NCBI GenBank assembly: GCA_023362775.1
Contig: JALMGJ010000029.1
Location: 1,702,001-1,766,000 of the forward strand
DNA length: 64,000 bases
Reading direction: 5' to 3'
DNA from: Charina bottae
Lineage: Eukaryota; Chordata; Lepidosauria; Squamata; Charinaidae
The notes beneath the pieces were generated by a model, which ran no database searches, was not told the DNA's origin, and saw only the letters and a program-made list of their open reading frames with translations. Numbering within the stretch: the stretch's first letter is position 1; every line of letters begins with the position of its first letter. The position numbers and the translations under genes are program-made. Below are positions 54,681-64,000 of this stretch, in pieces.

Positions 54681-55592
54681 TGATGGCTTAGTGTCTTCTG
54701 GGATATTATCATCTTTGGTTCTCGATGGGGTAGTACTGCCCCATTCGGAGCCGGTGCAGAACTTGGGGGTCCTTCTAGACTCACGACTCCTGCTCAAAGA
54801 GCAGGTGGCGGTCGTGGCTAGGTGGGCTTTTGCACAGCTTCAGCTGGTGCGCCAGTAACGCCCATTCCTGGATCGAGATGCCCTCCGAACAGTCACTCAT
54901 GCTCTCGTCATCTCCCATGTAGACTATTGCAATGCGCTTTACATGGGGCTACCCTTGAAGACTATCCGGAAGCTACAACTGGTTCAGAGTGCAGCCGCAC
55001 GAGCAGTTCTAGGTGCGCCAAGATCAGCGCATATAACACCTTTACTCCGCGAGCTGCATTGGGTGCCGGTTTGCTTCCGGGTACAATTCAAGGTGTTGGT
55101 TATCACCTTTAAAGCCCTACATGGCATGGGACCAGAATACCTGAGGGACCGTCTTATCCCCATATCATCGACCCGCCCCACCCGATCATTCAGAGAGGGC
55201 CTGCTACGAACCCCATCAATAAGAGAGTGTCATCTGGTGGGGTCTAGAAGGCGGGCCTTATCTGTGGTGGCACCAGCACTCTGGAACACCTTGCCCCCAG
55301 AGTTGAGGCAGATCCCCTCCCTCCCGACCTTTAGGAAAGATCTGAAGACCTGGTTCTGCCGCCTGGCATGGGAAGGAGGAAATAATAGTACCTCATGGGG
55401 GTGGTTAATTTCATAATGTCCTTCTTTTAATTTAACTATCTGGCCATTTGGATTTTATAATTTATTTATTGTATTATTTGATTGTATTTTTATATTCTTT
55501 ATTCTATTTTAATCAGTTTTATTGTAAACCGCCCAGAGTTCCCCGTTGGGGGAGATGGGCAGTCATATAAGTTAAATAAATAAATAAATAAA
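54681..55592 (+). mobile_element. Young L2 LINE inserted in the older L2
   Basis: A 5'-truncated L2 (912 bases) that starts in the C-terminal region (LVLDGVVLPHSEPVQNLGVL) and repeats sequence the older copy has just covered. The frame 54943-55416 is open (LQLVQSAAARAVLGAPRSAH, LPTFRKDLKTWFCRLAWEGG). An earlier stop at about 54856 breaks the link. The 3' end has ACCGCCCAGAGTTCCCCGTT and a (TAAA)n tail at about 55574-55592. Confidence 0.92.
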
Positions 55593-55848
55593 ACACCCAT
55601 TCCTGGACCAACAGGCTCTTCTCACGGTCACCCACATCCTAGTCACCTCCCGTTTGGACTATTGTAATGTGCTGTACATGGGGCTGCCCTTGAAAAGTAT
55701 CTGGAACTTCAACTGGTTCAAAATGCAGCGGCCTGCATAGTTTTGCGCATGTGTCACCTCTTTTGCGGGAGCTGCATTGGTTGCCAGTTTGCTTCCGGGT
55801 CCAATTCAAGGTGCTGGTTATCACCTTTAAAGCCCTACATGGCTTGGA
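55593..55848 (+). mobile_element. L2 LINE, third part of the split copy
   Basis: It resumes the older L2 where it was interrupted at 54680: HPFLDQQALLTVTHILVTSR, DYCNVLYMGLPLKSI, then LHWLPVCFRVQFKVLVITFK-like text with frameshifts. It breaks off inside the HGL..P block, so the native 3' end is missing. Confidence 0.85.
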
Positions 55849-56961
55849 GCCATTTCTTTTCTCTTGGTGTCTCAGATTCTCAGGGTAAAATATTTACTTC
55901 TTGGGGTGAGTGGCAAAATTTAAACAGTAAACTTTGTTCTTCTGATTCATTTTCTGCCTTTCCAACCTTCAGGTCTAAATTGCTCCAATTATTCCATAAA
56001 GAGTTCCCAATATTTGAGATTCACATCAAACCAGACTTCTGAGAATGCTTAACATGATTAGGAATAAGACAATATTGATATGGAAACACATATAAATAAT
56101 GAATGAGGTTGTATTATTTAACTATTGTTGCTCAAATTATATGTATTTTTCTTTTGTGCCATTCTGCATTTTGTGGTCTGATTTTGCACATATTGAGGAG
56201 TAGCTTAAAAATTGGGCTCCCACAGGATATGCCTCTTTCAGAGTAAATGTGCATGTCTGTTGGTTTTATGTTCTATATAAAAAGTAAAGCCTCCATCAAG
56301 TTGAGCTTGACTCTTGGTGTCTACATGGATATTTCCTGTAACAGTACAAGACCAGGCAACAGTATGTATGTAAGCCATTTTCATTATCTTCTTTTGTGAC
56401 TTTTTTCTTTTCATTTTCCACTCTAGCCTGTTGTCCTGGTTACAGAATATGTTTGACAAAGATATGCTCTTTTACTTCTCTTTCCTCCTTTTCGTACAGG
56501 ATGAGTTGGACTTTTTACATATATTTTCCTTAAAATAAAAATTTGAAAGGTGAAGTTAACCAAATAGCTTTGTCTCTCAATGATGCCCTGCAGTTCAAGA
56601 ATATCTTTGTTTGTTGTTGTTGTTGTTGTTGTTGTTCTATTGGGATAGAGAGTGACTGGAACATCCAGCCCATTTCAAGCAAATACCAAATGAATATACC
56701 CTTCCAGCTTTCACCAACTCCCCCAAACTACTGTCAATATTCCTGCTCTTGGGATGTGAAAAAGTAGCCAGCCTACTGAAAATCTAACCCGCTCCCCAAA
56801 GCTCTGTGATGAAAAATTCCTCCTAAGCACATCCATTGGGAGTGGAATATAAAACTTATACAGAACTACAACCCTTCTTTCCACCCCCAGCCTTATATGA
56901 ACATTTTGGCAAGAAATATATCCAAGTTTACAAACCCAATAGATGTATTTCCATATCTCCA

Positions 56962-57009
<48 letters not shown>

Positions 57010-57055
57010 CCTGCCTTTTTTATATAAAACTCAAGACAGCAAACATACTTAATGC
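55849..57055. other. No gene seen; microsatellites
   Basis: Unique intronic-looking sequence with a (GTT)n run at about 56608-56636 and (ATG)n at 56964-57008 (about 15 units). No domain-bearing frame. Confidence 0.55.
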
Positions 57056-57223
57056 TCCTGCCTCCTATTTTCCCCACAAAAACAACCCTCTGAGGTGGGT
57101 TGGCCTGAGAGAGAGGGACTGGCCCAAGGTCACCCAACCGGCTTTCATGCCTCAGGCGGGAGTAGAACTCTCAGGCTCCTGGTTTATAGGCCTCACCTTA
57201 GCCACTACACCAGAGTGGCTCTC
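57056..57223 (-). mobile_element. tRNA-derived SINE
   Basis: On the reverse strand: GAGAGCCACTCTGGTGTAGT (A-box region), GAGTTCTACTCCCGCC (degraded B box), GGTTGGGTGACCTTGGGCCA, then GAGGGTTGTTTTTGTGGGG. It is about 300 bp upstream of the SCUBE exon and in opposite orientation to it. Confidence 0.85.
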
Positions 57224-57534
57224 AGGAATGTTGTATCTGGCATTTTAAGTTACAATGGATATGATTTTTTAAATTGTTACCGAATTGTTTAAATGTTGGA
57301 ATATTAAAATGTAGTATGACCCAGTCATAGTAATGGGAGAACTTATTAAAATAATAATTAGTGAATATTCATTCAGTGAACAGTATAGTGGTATCCTTGG
57401 GGGCCAACAAAAATCTCTGAGTACTATTTTACGCTTTGTGAAAGAAGACAGCAAATCCTTATGACTGCTGAGAATTTATTGTTGTTCAGATTGTTCTTAG
57501 AACATCTTCATTTTTTTTCTCTTTTTTTCCCCAG

Positions 57535-57660
57535 AGGGTATGAACTGCATGAACAAAGATCATGGGTGTGAACATATCTGCCGAGAGACACCCAAAGGTG
57601 GGGTTGCCTGTGAATGTAGACCTGGCTTTGAACTTGCCAAAAACCAGAAGGATTGCAAAT
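57535..57660 (+). CDS. SCUBE-family exon encoding one EGF-like domain
   Basis: One internal exon of 126 bases. The acceptor is a long T-rich tract ending TTTTTTCCCCAG; the donor is AAAT/GTAGGT. Both splice phases are 1, so the exon can be added or skipped in frame. It encodes [31 protein letters not shown] and [10 protein letters not shown], with six cysteines in EGF spacing and no calcium-binding DxDE start. The RETPKGG and CRPGF segments are characteristic of the EGF repeats in SCUBE1-3, secreted or cell-surface proteins with EGF repeats and a CUB domain that act in Hedgehog release, BMP/TGF-beta and VEGF signalling. Which paralogue cannot be decided from one exon. No other exon of the gene is visible in the window, so both adjoining introns are long. 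Confidence 0.9.
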
Positions 57661-58130
57661 GTAGGTAGATGTATGTGAAATTTCAAATGTCCAGTATGCT
57701 TTATTTTCCATAGTGCTGTTGTTATCTAAAAATCAAGAAAACAGTTTGATTTCATTGACGAGAGCTTTTTTTCTGTAAGAAGCAGTAGAGATTGACTAAT
57801 TTAGTATTTTAACAGATTAATTTTCAAACTACCATTTCTATGAAGCCAAAATGGTGGTTGGAAGATATAATACCCAACCCTAATTTATCTTCTCTGTTGC
57901 ATTTGCTGCCTCCTGAACCAGTTTAATTCCTGTCTGTTATGTATGTTCCTTCTACTTTTCAAAGGCCTTGAGTTGTTTCATAACACAATTTTGCCAATGG
58001 CACCCCCCAGCATCCCCAATGAGTAAACATGACTCTGTTACTTTACTGACTCTCAGATTTTAAATTGGGATTTGACTGATGGTGGGGTAAGGAGTAGAAG
58101 AAATAATCTTTGAGTAGAACAGTCCATAGT
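57661..58130. other. Intron sequence, no feature
   Basis: Starts at the SCUBE donor. Nothing else is recognisable. Confidence 0.6.
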
Positions 58131-58380
58131 GAGAGCCAGTTTGGTGTAGTGATTAAGGCACCAGGCTAAAAACCAGGAGACTGTGAGTTCTAGTCCCACC
58201 TTAGGCACAAAGCCAGCTGGGTGACTTAGGCCAGTCACTCTCTCTCAGCCTTAGGAAGGAGGCAATGACAAGCCACTTCCAAAAAAACCTTGCCAAGAAA
58301 ACTGCAGGGACTAGTCCACGCAGTCGTCAGGCAGCCCATAATGTCATGGGCGTAGAGAGGGCCTACAACTGGCAGCAAAT
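58131..58380 (+). mobile_element. tRNA-derived SINE, full-length layout
   Basis: GAGAGCCAGTTTGGTGTAGT carries the A box; GTGAGTTCTAGTCCCACC carries the B box. Next come GGGTGACTTAGGCCAGTCAC and a central block GGCAATGACAAGCCACTTCC...CTTGCCAAGAAAACTG. That central block resembles the BovB 5' region at 60.64 kb. The 3' part ends near GGCCTACAACTGGCAGC. Confidence 0.88.
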
Positions 58381-58884
58381 TGCTAATTTTTTTATTTTTG
58401 ATAGTCTTGTGGAATCTTAAATGCTTAAAATTTATAGCATATACTGTATTTCTCTAACTTTAATATTTAAGAGACTGTTTAAAAACTCTTTCTGGGGCTG
58501 TCCTATTTACAGTTAATATAACTGATTCCTTAGAGCGGAAATGTTCTATGATCATGAACATATTCCAATAGTGAATGTATTTAGTATATAAATCTCTCCC
58601 ATTCAAATTATATTTTGCACCAAAATTGACCTGGATAAATATTGGAGTAACAGGATGAACAAATTTCAGATCTGATTCCAAAGGGAAACAACCATGATCC
58701 TGGGAAAAGACTGTAATGACTACAGCGCTTTTCCCATTACTGAGTTAAAGTGTTCTCCATCTATCATTGAATCAGCAGAAAACTCTATGGGCTGAAGATG
58801 GCTGTCCTCGTTGCTAAACCTTCTTCTGCCTCTGGTTTAATTTGCTTATTCCATCTACCTTTGTTTTGTACAAGTCACGCAGTG

Positions 58885-58965
58885 CTCCCACCTCCTATTT
58901 TCCCATAACAACAACCTTATGAGATGGTTTGGGCTGAAAAAGAGACACTGGTCACTCAGCCAGCA
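58885..58965 (-). mobile_element. SINE fragment
   Basis: CACCTCCTATTTTCCC, AACAACAACCTTATGAGATG and CTGGTCACTCAGCC are the inverted body of the tRNA-derived SINE. The head is missing. Confidence 0.6.
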
Positions 58966-60498
58966 ATTATTTGTGGCCTTTGTTCCCCATCACTGCAGGG
59001 CCCTGAGTTCCCCCCAAGGAAATGAGTGACAAAACCTAACAGGTTTTATACCCCTTGAGGGAGGACTCTATTTTGAAATTCTGGAGGAATAGGAAGTCAG
59101 TTCTGAGTTTTTGGATGGAGAGAACTGGAAATCCCTTAAACTAATTTTAAATATAAATATTTCATAGTACAATTGTCCATAAATTATGCCCAGACTTAAT
59201 AAATGATATTATAGCCTAACCACAGCAAATAAAAGTGTCTCTAAACCAACTTTTCAAATTTTGGCAATTTCCAAATGTGTGGACACAGTTCCCCTGCCAT
59301 TGATATCCACACGGAAGTTGGCAAGATTGGGAAGCCTACTCTAGACCATGGAAAACAAGAGGCATCCTACCTGACCAAAAGAATTAAGGTGAACCACAGA
59401 TGGCTTGCGTGTGCCTTGGTATCCTGAAGATCTTTTTTCTGAAAATTAAATACTGTATTGTTCCTACTTTCCTGATAAGACCAACAGAGCTGAACAAAAC
59501 ATGCATTTAAAGGTTCAGGAAATAATCCTGACTTCTTGACTTCCAAAGATATTCATTCAGATATTTTCTTTCTTCCTTGATATTGTTTCATAGTCTAGTG
59601 TTGATGGTTTCTTAACCTCTGGAAGAGAAAACAAAGGAACTGCAGAAGCACTGCTTGCTTGCTTTATGTGATGAGTGTGAACAAGAGAGACATCACAAGT
59701 GGAACTGGAAAATGGGAGGAAAGCAAGCCGGCATTAAATGCTTTTGCTTTGAAATTGCTCAGTTGGTCAAACAATTGCACATCACATTTTCTTTGTTTTT
59801 AAACAAGGAAGCAAGCAGAAGTTTTGCAGTTAGAAAGAACATAGGAATTTGCTGGCTGCAACATATCTGAAGATAGGAATGCCAGGAACAGAAAACTGCA
59901 GAGACAGAGCAGCTTTGTACATATCTGCTATTTCCTTGCTAGTAACTCACAGCAACTTTATAGTCTCACCAAAATACCATTATTTTGACACAAGAACAGT
60001 TGGATGACTCTAGAAGATCTATAAGCTACTAGTGTAGAAATGACCATTGAGGGAGAAAAACTAACTTGGTAGCATCAGAAGGTACTTGAAAGTGATGGAA
60101 CCAGCTCTTTTTTCCCCTCAGCAGCTCAATCACCAATCAATTTTTCAGTATTTCCAAAAAGGGAAGGGGCAAGATTATTTTTGGTTTCTTTTCCTTTTTG
60201 GCGAGGTGAGGGCAGGGGAATGAGGGGAATAAGGGTTGATCGATGGGTTTCTGGAAGGCTTCTTTAGAACAAAATATTGAAACTAGAAATAAAATGCTCC
60301 CAGGATGAACAAAAGTACAGTAAATGTTGCTGTACATGTAGCAAAATAAAATCTATATGCAAACATGCGTAGCACATAGACTGTGAATAGGCATTGAGAA
60401 GAATCATAATTGAAAGCTAGTACATTTTACAAAACAATTGGATATGTATTTTACACTTAGGGGACATGGTATGGCCACTCCCTCAATAGCCTTTTAGT
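58966..60498. other. No gene seen
   Basis: Unique sequence, presumably intron; no supported feature. Confidence 0.5.
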
Positions 60499-60610
60499 AG
60501 CCAATGGGCACCCTTTCATGGATCACTGCCTTGTCGTGGCAAAGGGGCTTGCGTAACTCAATGAAGTCAGGTCAAGAAGAACAGGTCATGACGGAGAGTT
60601 CTGACAAAAC

Positions 60611-61447
60611 GTGGTCCAAAACTGGAGGAGGGAATGGCAAACCACTCCAGTATCCTTGCCAAGAAAACCCATGGATAGTATCAAAAGGCTAAAAGATGTG
60701 ACGCCGGAAGATGAGCCCCTCAGGTCGGAAGGTGTCCAATATGCTACTGGGGAAGAGCGGAGGGTAATTCCGAGTAGCTCCGGAAAGAGTGAAACGGCTG
60801 GGCCAAAGCCGAAAGGACGCTCAGTTGTGGATGTGTCTGGAAGTGGAAGGAAACTCCAATGCTGTAAAGAACAATATTGCATAGGAACCTGGAATGTAAG
60901 ATCTATGAATCAAGGTAAGCTGGATGTGGTCAAACATGAGATGACAAGATTGAACATCGACATCTTGGGAATCAGCGAACTAAAATGGACAGGAATGGGC
61001 GAATTTAATTCAGGAGACCATTATATATACTACTGTGGGCAAGAATCCCTTAGAAGAAATGGAGTAGCTCTCATAGTCAATAAAAGAGTGGGAAAGGCAG
61101 TACTGGGGTACAACCTCAAAAACAACAGAATGCTTTCAGTTCGAATCCAAGGCAAACCATTCAACATCACAGCGATCCAAGTCTATGCCCCAGCAACTGA
61201 TGCTGAAGAAGCTGAAGTTGACCGGTTCTATGAAGACCTACAACACCTTCTAGAACTAACACCAAAAAAAGATGTCCTTTTCATCATAGGGGACTGGAAT
61301 GCTAAAGTAGGAAGTCAAAAAATAACCAGAATAACAGGCAAGTTTGGCCTCGGAGTACAAAATGAAGCAGGGCAAAGGCTAATAGAGTTTTGTCAAGAGA
61401 ACACGCTGGTCATAGCAAACACTCTTTTCCAACAACACAAGAGATGA
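60611..61447 (+). pseudogene. BovB APE endonuclease part
   Basis: A frame of 278 codons. The N-terminus (1-90) is basic and low complexity. The endonuclease then reads CIGTWNVRSMNQGKLDVVK, ILGISELKWTGMGEFN, FNITAIQVYAPATDAEEAEV, DVLFIIGDWNAKVGS and NTLVIANTLFQQHK. The stop is a TGA at 61445-61447 that stands where related copies have CGA, a CpG transition. After the stop the same protein continues (LYTWTSPDGQY, NQIDYI) until a two-base deletion near 61562 moves it to the next frame. In an intact element this domain nicks the target DNA. Confidence 0.92.
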
Positions 61448-61469
61448 CTCTACACATGGACATCACCAG

Positions 61470-63498
61470 ATGGTCAATACTGAAATCAGATTGATTATAT
61501 ACTTTGCAGCCAAAGATGGAGAAGCTCTATACAATCAGCAAAAACAAGACCTGGAGCTGACTGGCTCAGATCATGAGCTTCTTATCGCAAAACTTAGGCT
61601 TAAATTGAAGAACGTAGAGAAAACCACTAGACCAATCAGGTATGACCTAAATCATATCCCTTATGAATATACAGTGGAGGTGAGGAATAGATTTAAAGGA
61701 TTAGATCTGGTAGACAGAGTGCCTGACGAACTATGGATGGAGGTTCGTAACATTGTACAGGAGATAGCAACTAAAACCATCCCAAAGAAAAAGAAATGCA
61801 AGAAAACAAAGTGGTTGACTGATGAGGCTTTACAAATAGCTGAGGAAAGAAGGGAAGCGAAAGGCAAGGGAGAAAGGGAAAGATATAAACAACTGAATGC
61901 AGAATTCCAGAGAATAGCAAGGAGAGATAAGAAGGCCTTCTTAAATGAACAATGCAAAGAAATCGAGGAAAACAATAGAATGGGGAAGACTAGAGATCTC
62001 TTCAAGAAAATCGGAGATATCAAGGGAACGTTTTGTGCAAAGATGGGCATGATAAAGGACAAAAAAAGCAGGAACCTAACAGAAGCAGAAGAGATTAAGA
62101 AGAGGTGGCAAGAATACACAGAAGAACTATACAAGAAAGATCTTAATATCCCTGATAAATATGATGGTGTGGTCACTGACCTTGAGCCGGACATCCTAGA
62201 GAGTGAAGTCAAGTGGGCCTTAGGAAGCATTACTAACAACAAAGCTAGCGGAGAAGACAGTATCCCAGCTGAGCTATTTAAAATCCTAAAAGATGATGCT
62301 GTTAAAGTGCTGCACTCAATATGCCAACAAATTTGGAAAACTCAACAGTGGCCACAGGATTGGAAAAGGTCAGTTTACGTTCCAATTCCAAAGAAAGGCA
62401 ATGCCAAAGAATGCTCAAACTACCGTACAATTGCGCTCATTTCACATGCTAGCAAGGTTATGCTCAAAATCCTACAAGCTAGGCTTCAGCAGTATGTGAA
62501 CCGAGAACTACCAGAAGTGCAAGCTGGGTTTCAAAGAGGCAGAGGAACTAGAGATCAGATTGCCAACATTCGCTGGATCATGGAAAAAGCAAGAGAGTTC
62601 CAGAAAAACATCTACTTCTGCTTCATTGACTACGCTAAAGCCTTTGATTGTGTGGATCACAACAAACTGTGGCAAATTCTTAAAGAGATAGGAATACCAG
62701 ACCACCTTACCTGTCTCCTGAGAAACCTGTATGTGGGTCAAGAAGCAACAGTTAGAACTGGACATGGAACAACCGATTGGTTCAAAATTGGGAAAGGAGT
62801 ACAACAAGGCTGTATATTATCACCCTGCTTATTTAACTTATATGCAGAGTACATCAAGAGAAATGCCGGGCTGGATGAATCGCAAGCCAGCGTTAAGATT
62901 GCCGGGAGAAATATCAACAACCTCAGATATGCAGACGATACCACCCTAATGGCAGAAAGTGAAGAGGAACTAAAGAGCCTCTTGATGAGGGTGAAAGAGG
63001 AGAGTGCAAAAGCTGGCTTGAAACTCAACATTAAAAAAACCTCAGATCATGGCATCTGGTCCCATCATTTCCTGGCAAATAGTAATGTATGGCTGTGAGA
63101 GTTGGACCATAAGGAAGGCTGAGCACCGAAGAATTGATGCTTTCGAACTGTTGTGCTGGAGAAGACTCTTAAGAGTCCCTTGGACTGCAAGGAGGTCAAA
63201 TCAGTCAATCCTAAAGGAAATCAACCCTAACTGCTCATTGGAAGGACAGATACTGAAGATGAAGCTCAAATACTTTGGCCACCTAATGCGAAGAGGGGAC
63301 TCACTGGAAAAGACCCTGATTCTGGGAAAGACTGAAGGCAAAAGGAGAAGGGGACGGCAGAGGATAAGATGGTTAGATAGCATCACCGATGTAATGAACA
63401 TGAATTTGAGTAAACTCCGAGAGACAGTGGAGGACAGGAAGGCCTGGCGTGCTATGGTCCATGAGGTCACGAAGAGTCGGACACGACTAAACGACTGA
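61470..63498 (+). pseudogene. BovB reverse transcriptase and C-terminal part
   Basis: The frame 61470-63098 (542 codons, the first 30 out of the native frame) carries GSDHELLIAKLRLKLK, ITNNKASGEDSIPAELFKIL, NYRTIALISHASKVMLKILQ, QAGFQRGRGTRDQIANIRWI, FIDYAKAFDCVDHNKLWQIL, GKGVQQGCILSPCLFNLYAE and LRYADDTTLM with both aspartates (62928-62939). A one-base insertion near 63042 (KKT then SDHG) shifts the frame. A deletion of about 0.2 kb at 63080-63083 removes the segment present at about 27222-27421 in the other copy. The C-terminal part is open again at 63049-63498 (VMYGCESWTIRKAEHRRIDA, KRRRGRQRIRWLDSITDV). Confidence 0.92.
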
Positions 63499-63521
63499 AC
63501 AACAAACAAAGCCAATGGGCA

Positions 63522-64000
63522 AAATAGTTCATGAGTAATAAGGTAAATTACCTGGCAACCTAGAGCTTTTCATCTTCCCACTCAGGTGTCAGAACTTCTA
63601 AGGATGGTGAAGTCCATCCAATGTCAGATGGACAGAGCTGAATTGAGGGGGCTTGTATCTCTGTCTCTGGAGTGTTCCTCCTCCCCTCCATTGCAAACCA
63701 TAGGAGAGAAACGTTTTAACTGGTTTCCAGCTGCTCTAAGTTCTCCCTAGTTCATGGGTGCGGCAGATGGCTGGGAGGCATGTGGATCTCACAGACCCTT
63801 CTGGAACACTCATCATCCAACCCTACCATGCCTCTTTCCCCCTTGTTAACACGGGAGTCTTCAGTGACAGAGAAATCAGTTACTGGAAGCTAGTGGCAGG
63901 GCCTTAATACTGTATTCTGGGAAGAGATCAAGCTTCAGAGGTGAAATCAGATCAGATCTACGTATGTCCTTTGGGATACTGTTCCATCAGGCATTGGATT
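63522..64000. other. No gene seen
   Basis: Unique sequence to the window end; no supported feature. Confidence 0.5.

Larger units (their letters stand above)
60511..63509 (+). mobile_element. RTE-BovB LINE, nearly full length, 12-bp TSD
   Basis: 2999 bases flanked by AGCCAATGGGCA (60499-60510 and 63510-63521). The 5' end starts with the box CACTGCCTTGTCGTGGCAAA and the 3' end finishes CGACTAAACGACTGAACAAC with a short CAA/AAC tail. It spans the whole BovB layout: 5' UTR, APE endonuclease, RT and C-terminal domain. It is inactive because of four visible lesions, listed under the two coding remnants. BovB is known for horizontal transfer between squamates and other animals. Confidence 0.96.

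Noticed and set aside
58131..58210. A tRNA gene (A and B boxes present)
   Set aside because: No cloverleaf can be drawn, and the same head occurs in several SINE copies with SINE bodies attached.
60511..63509. Contamination from cattle DNA because of BovB
   Set aside because: BovB is native to squamates, and the surrounding L2, Penelope, Gypsy and hAT families in the same contig fit a reptile and not a ruminant.
1..64000. CRISPR array or bacterial operon
   Set aside because: No spaced direct repeats and no bacterial gene organisation; the window is vertebrate.

Overview
This window looks like a squamate reptile (lizard or gecko-like) genome. The basis is the mix of repeats: BovB-type RTE LINEs, many young L2 LINEs ending in (TAAA)n, CR1, L1, Penelope with a GIY-YIG nuclease, Ty3/Gypsy elements, hAT transposons, and tRNA- and 5S-derived SINEs. 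Nothing looks bacterial or viral. The species cannot be named from the sequence.

Only one piece of a host gene is convincing: a 126-bp, phase 1-1, six-cysteine EGF exon of the SCUBE family on the + strand (57535-57660), with a strong polypyrimidine tract and acceptor and a GTAGGT donor. The rest is best read as long intron or flanking sequence filled with mobile elements.

Layout. 1-836: 3' end of an L2. 5377-6659: BovB copy with an 11-bp target-site duplication (TSD). 6.7-15.7 kb: mostly unique sequence with a 5S-like SINE, CR1, SINE and L2 tails. 15681-15960: CpG-rich hAT MITE. 16.6-19.4 kb: decayed Gypsy split by an L1. 21328-21422: perfect 32-bp inverted repeat. 21.5-24.7 kb: L2 split by a Penelope element that carries a well-formed hammerhead ribozyme. 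24.7-26.3 kb: L1 containing a second hAT MITE, then a fragment of an APE-type LINE. 26790-27561: BovB copy. 31.3-40.7 kb: old L2, a Gypsy with a SCAN-like capsid, and a 3.9-kb LINE with an uninterrupted 1128-codon endonuclease/reverse transcriptase ORF. 42.4-55.8 kb: a deep nest. There an L2 holds an 11.2-kb hAT; the hAT holds a LINE fragment, a Penelope remnant and a chromodomain Gypsy; and the Gypsy holds two L2s and a 102-bp BovB tail. 57.0-64.0 kb: SINEs, the SCUBE exon, and a nearly full-length BovB (60511-63509).

These parts form no pathway. Their relations are insertional, and duplicated target sites give a relative order for many of them. Two LINE ORFs look open enough to come from recent activity (36330-39716 and 46760-48088); most others carry visible frameshifts, stops or deletions.
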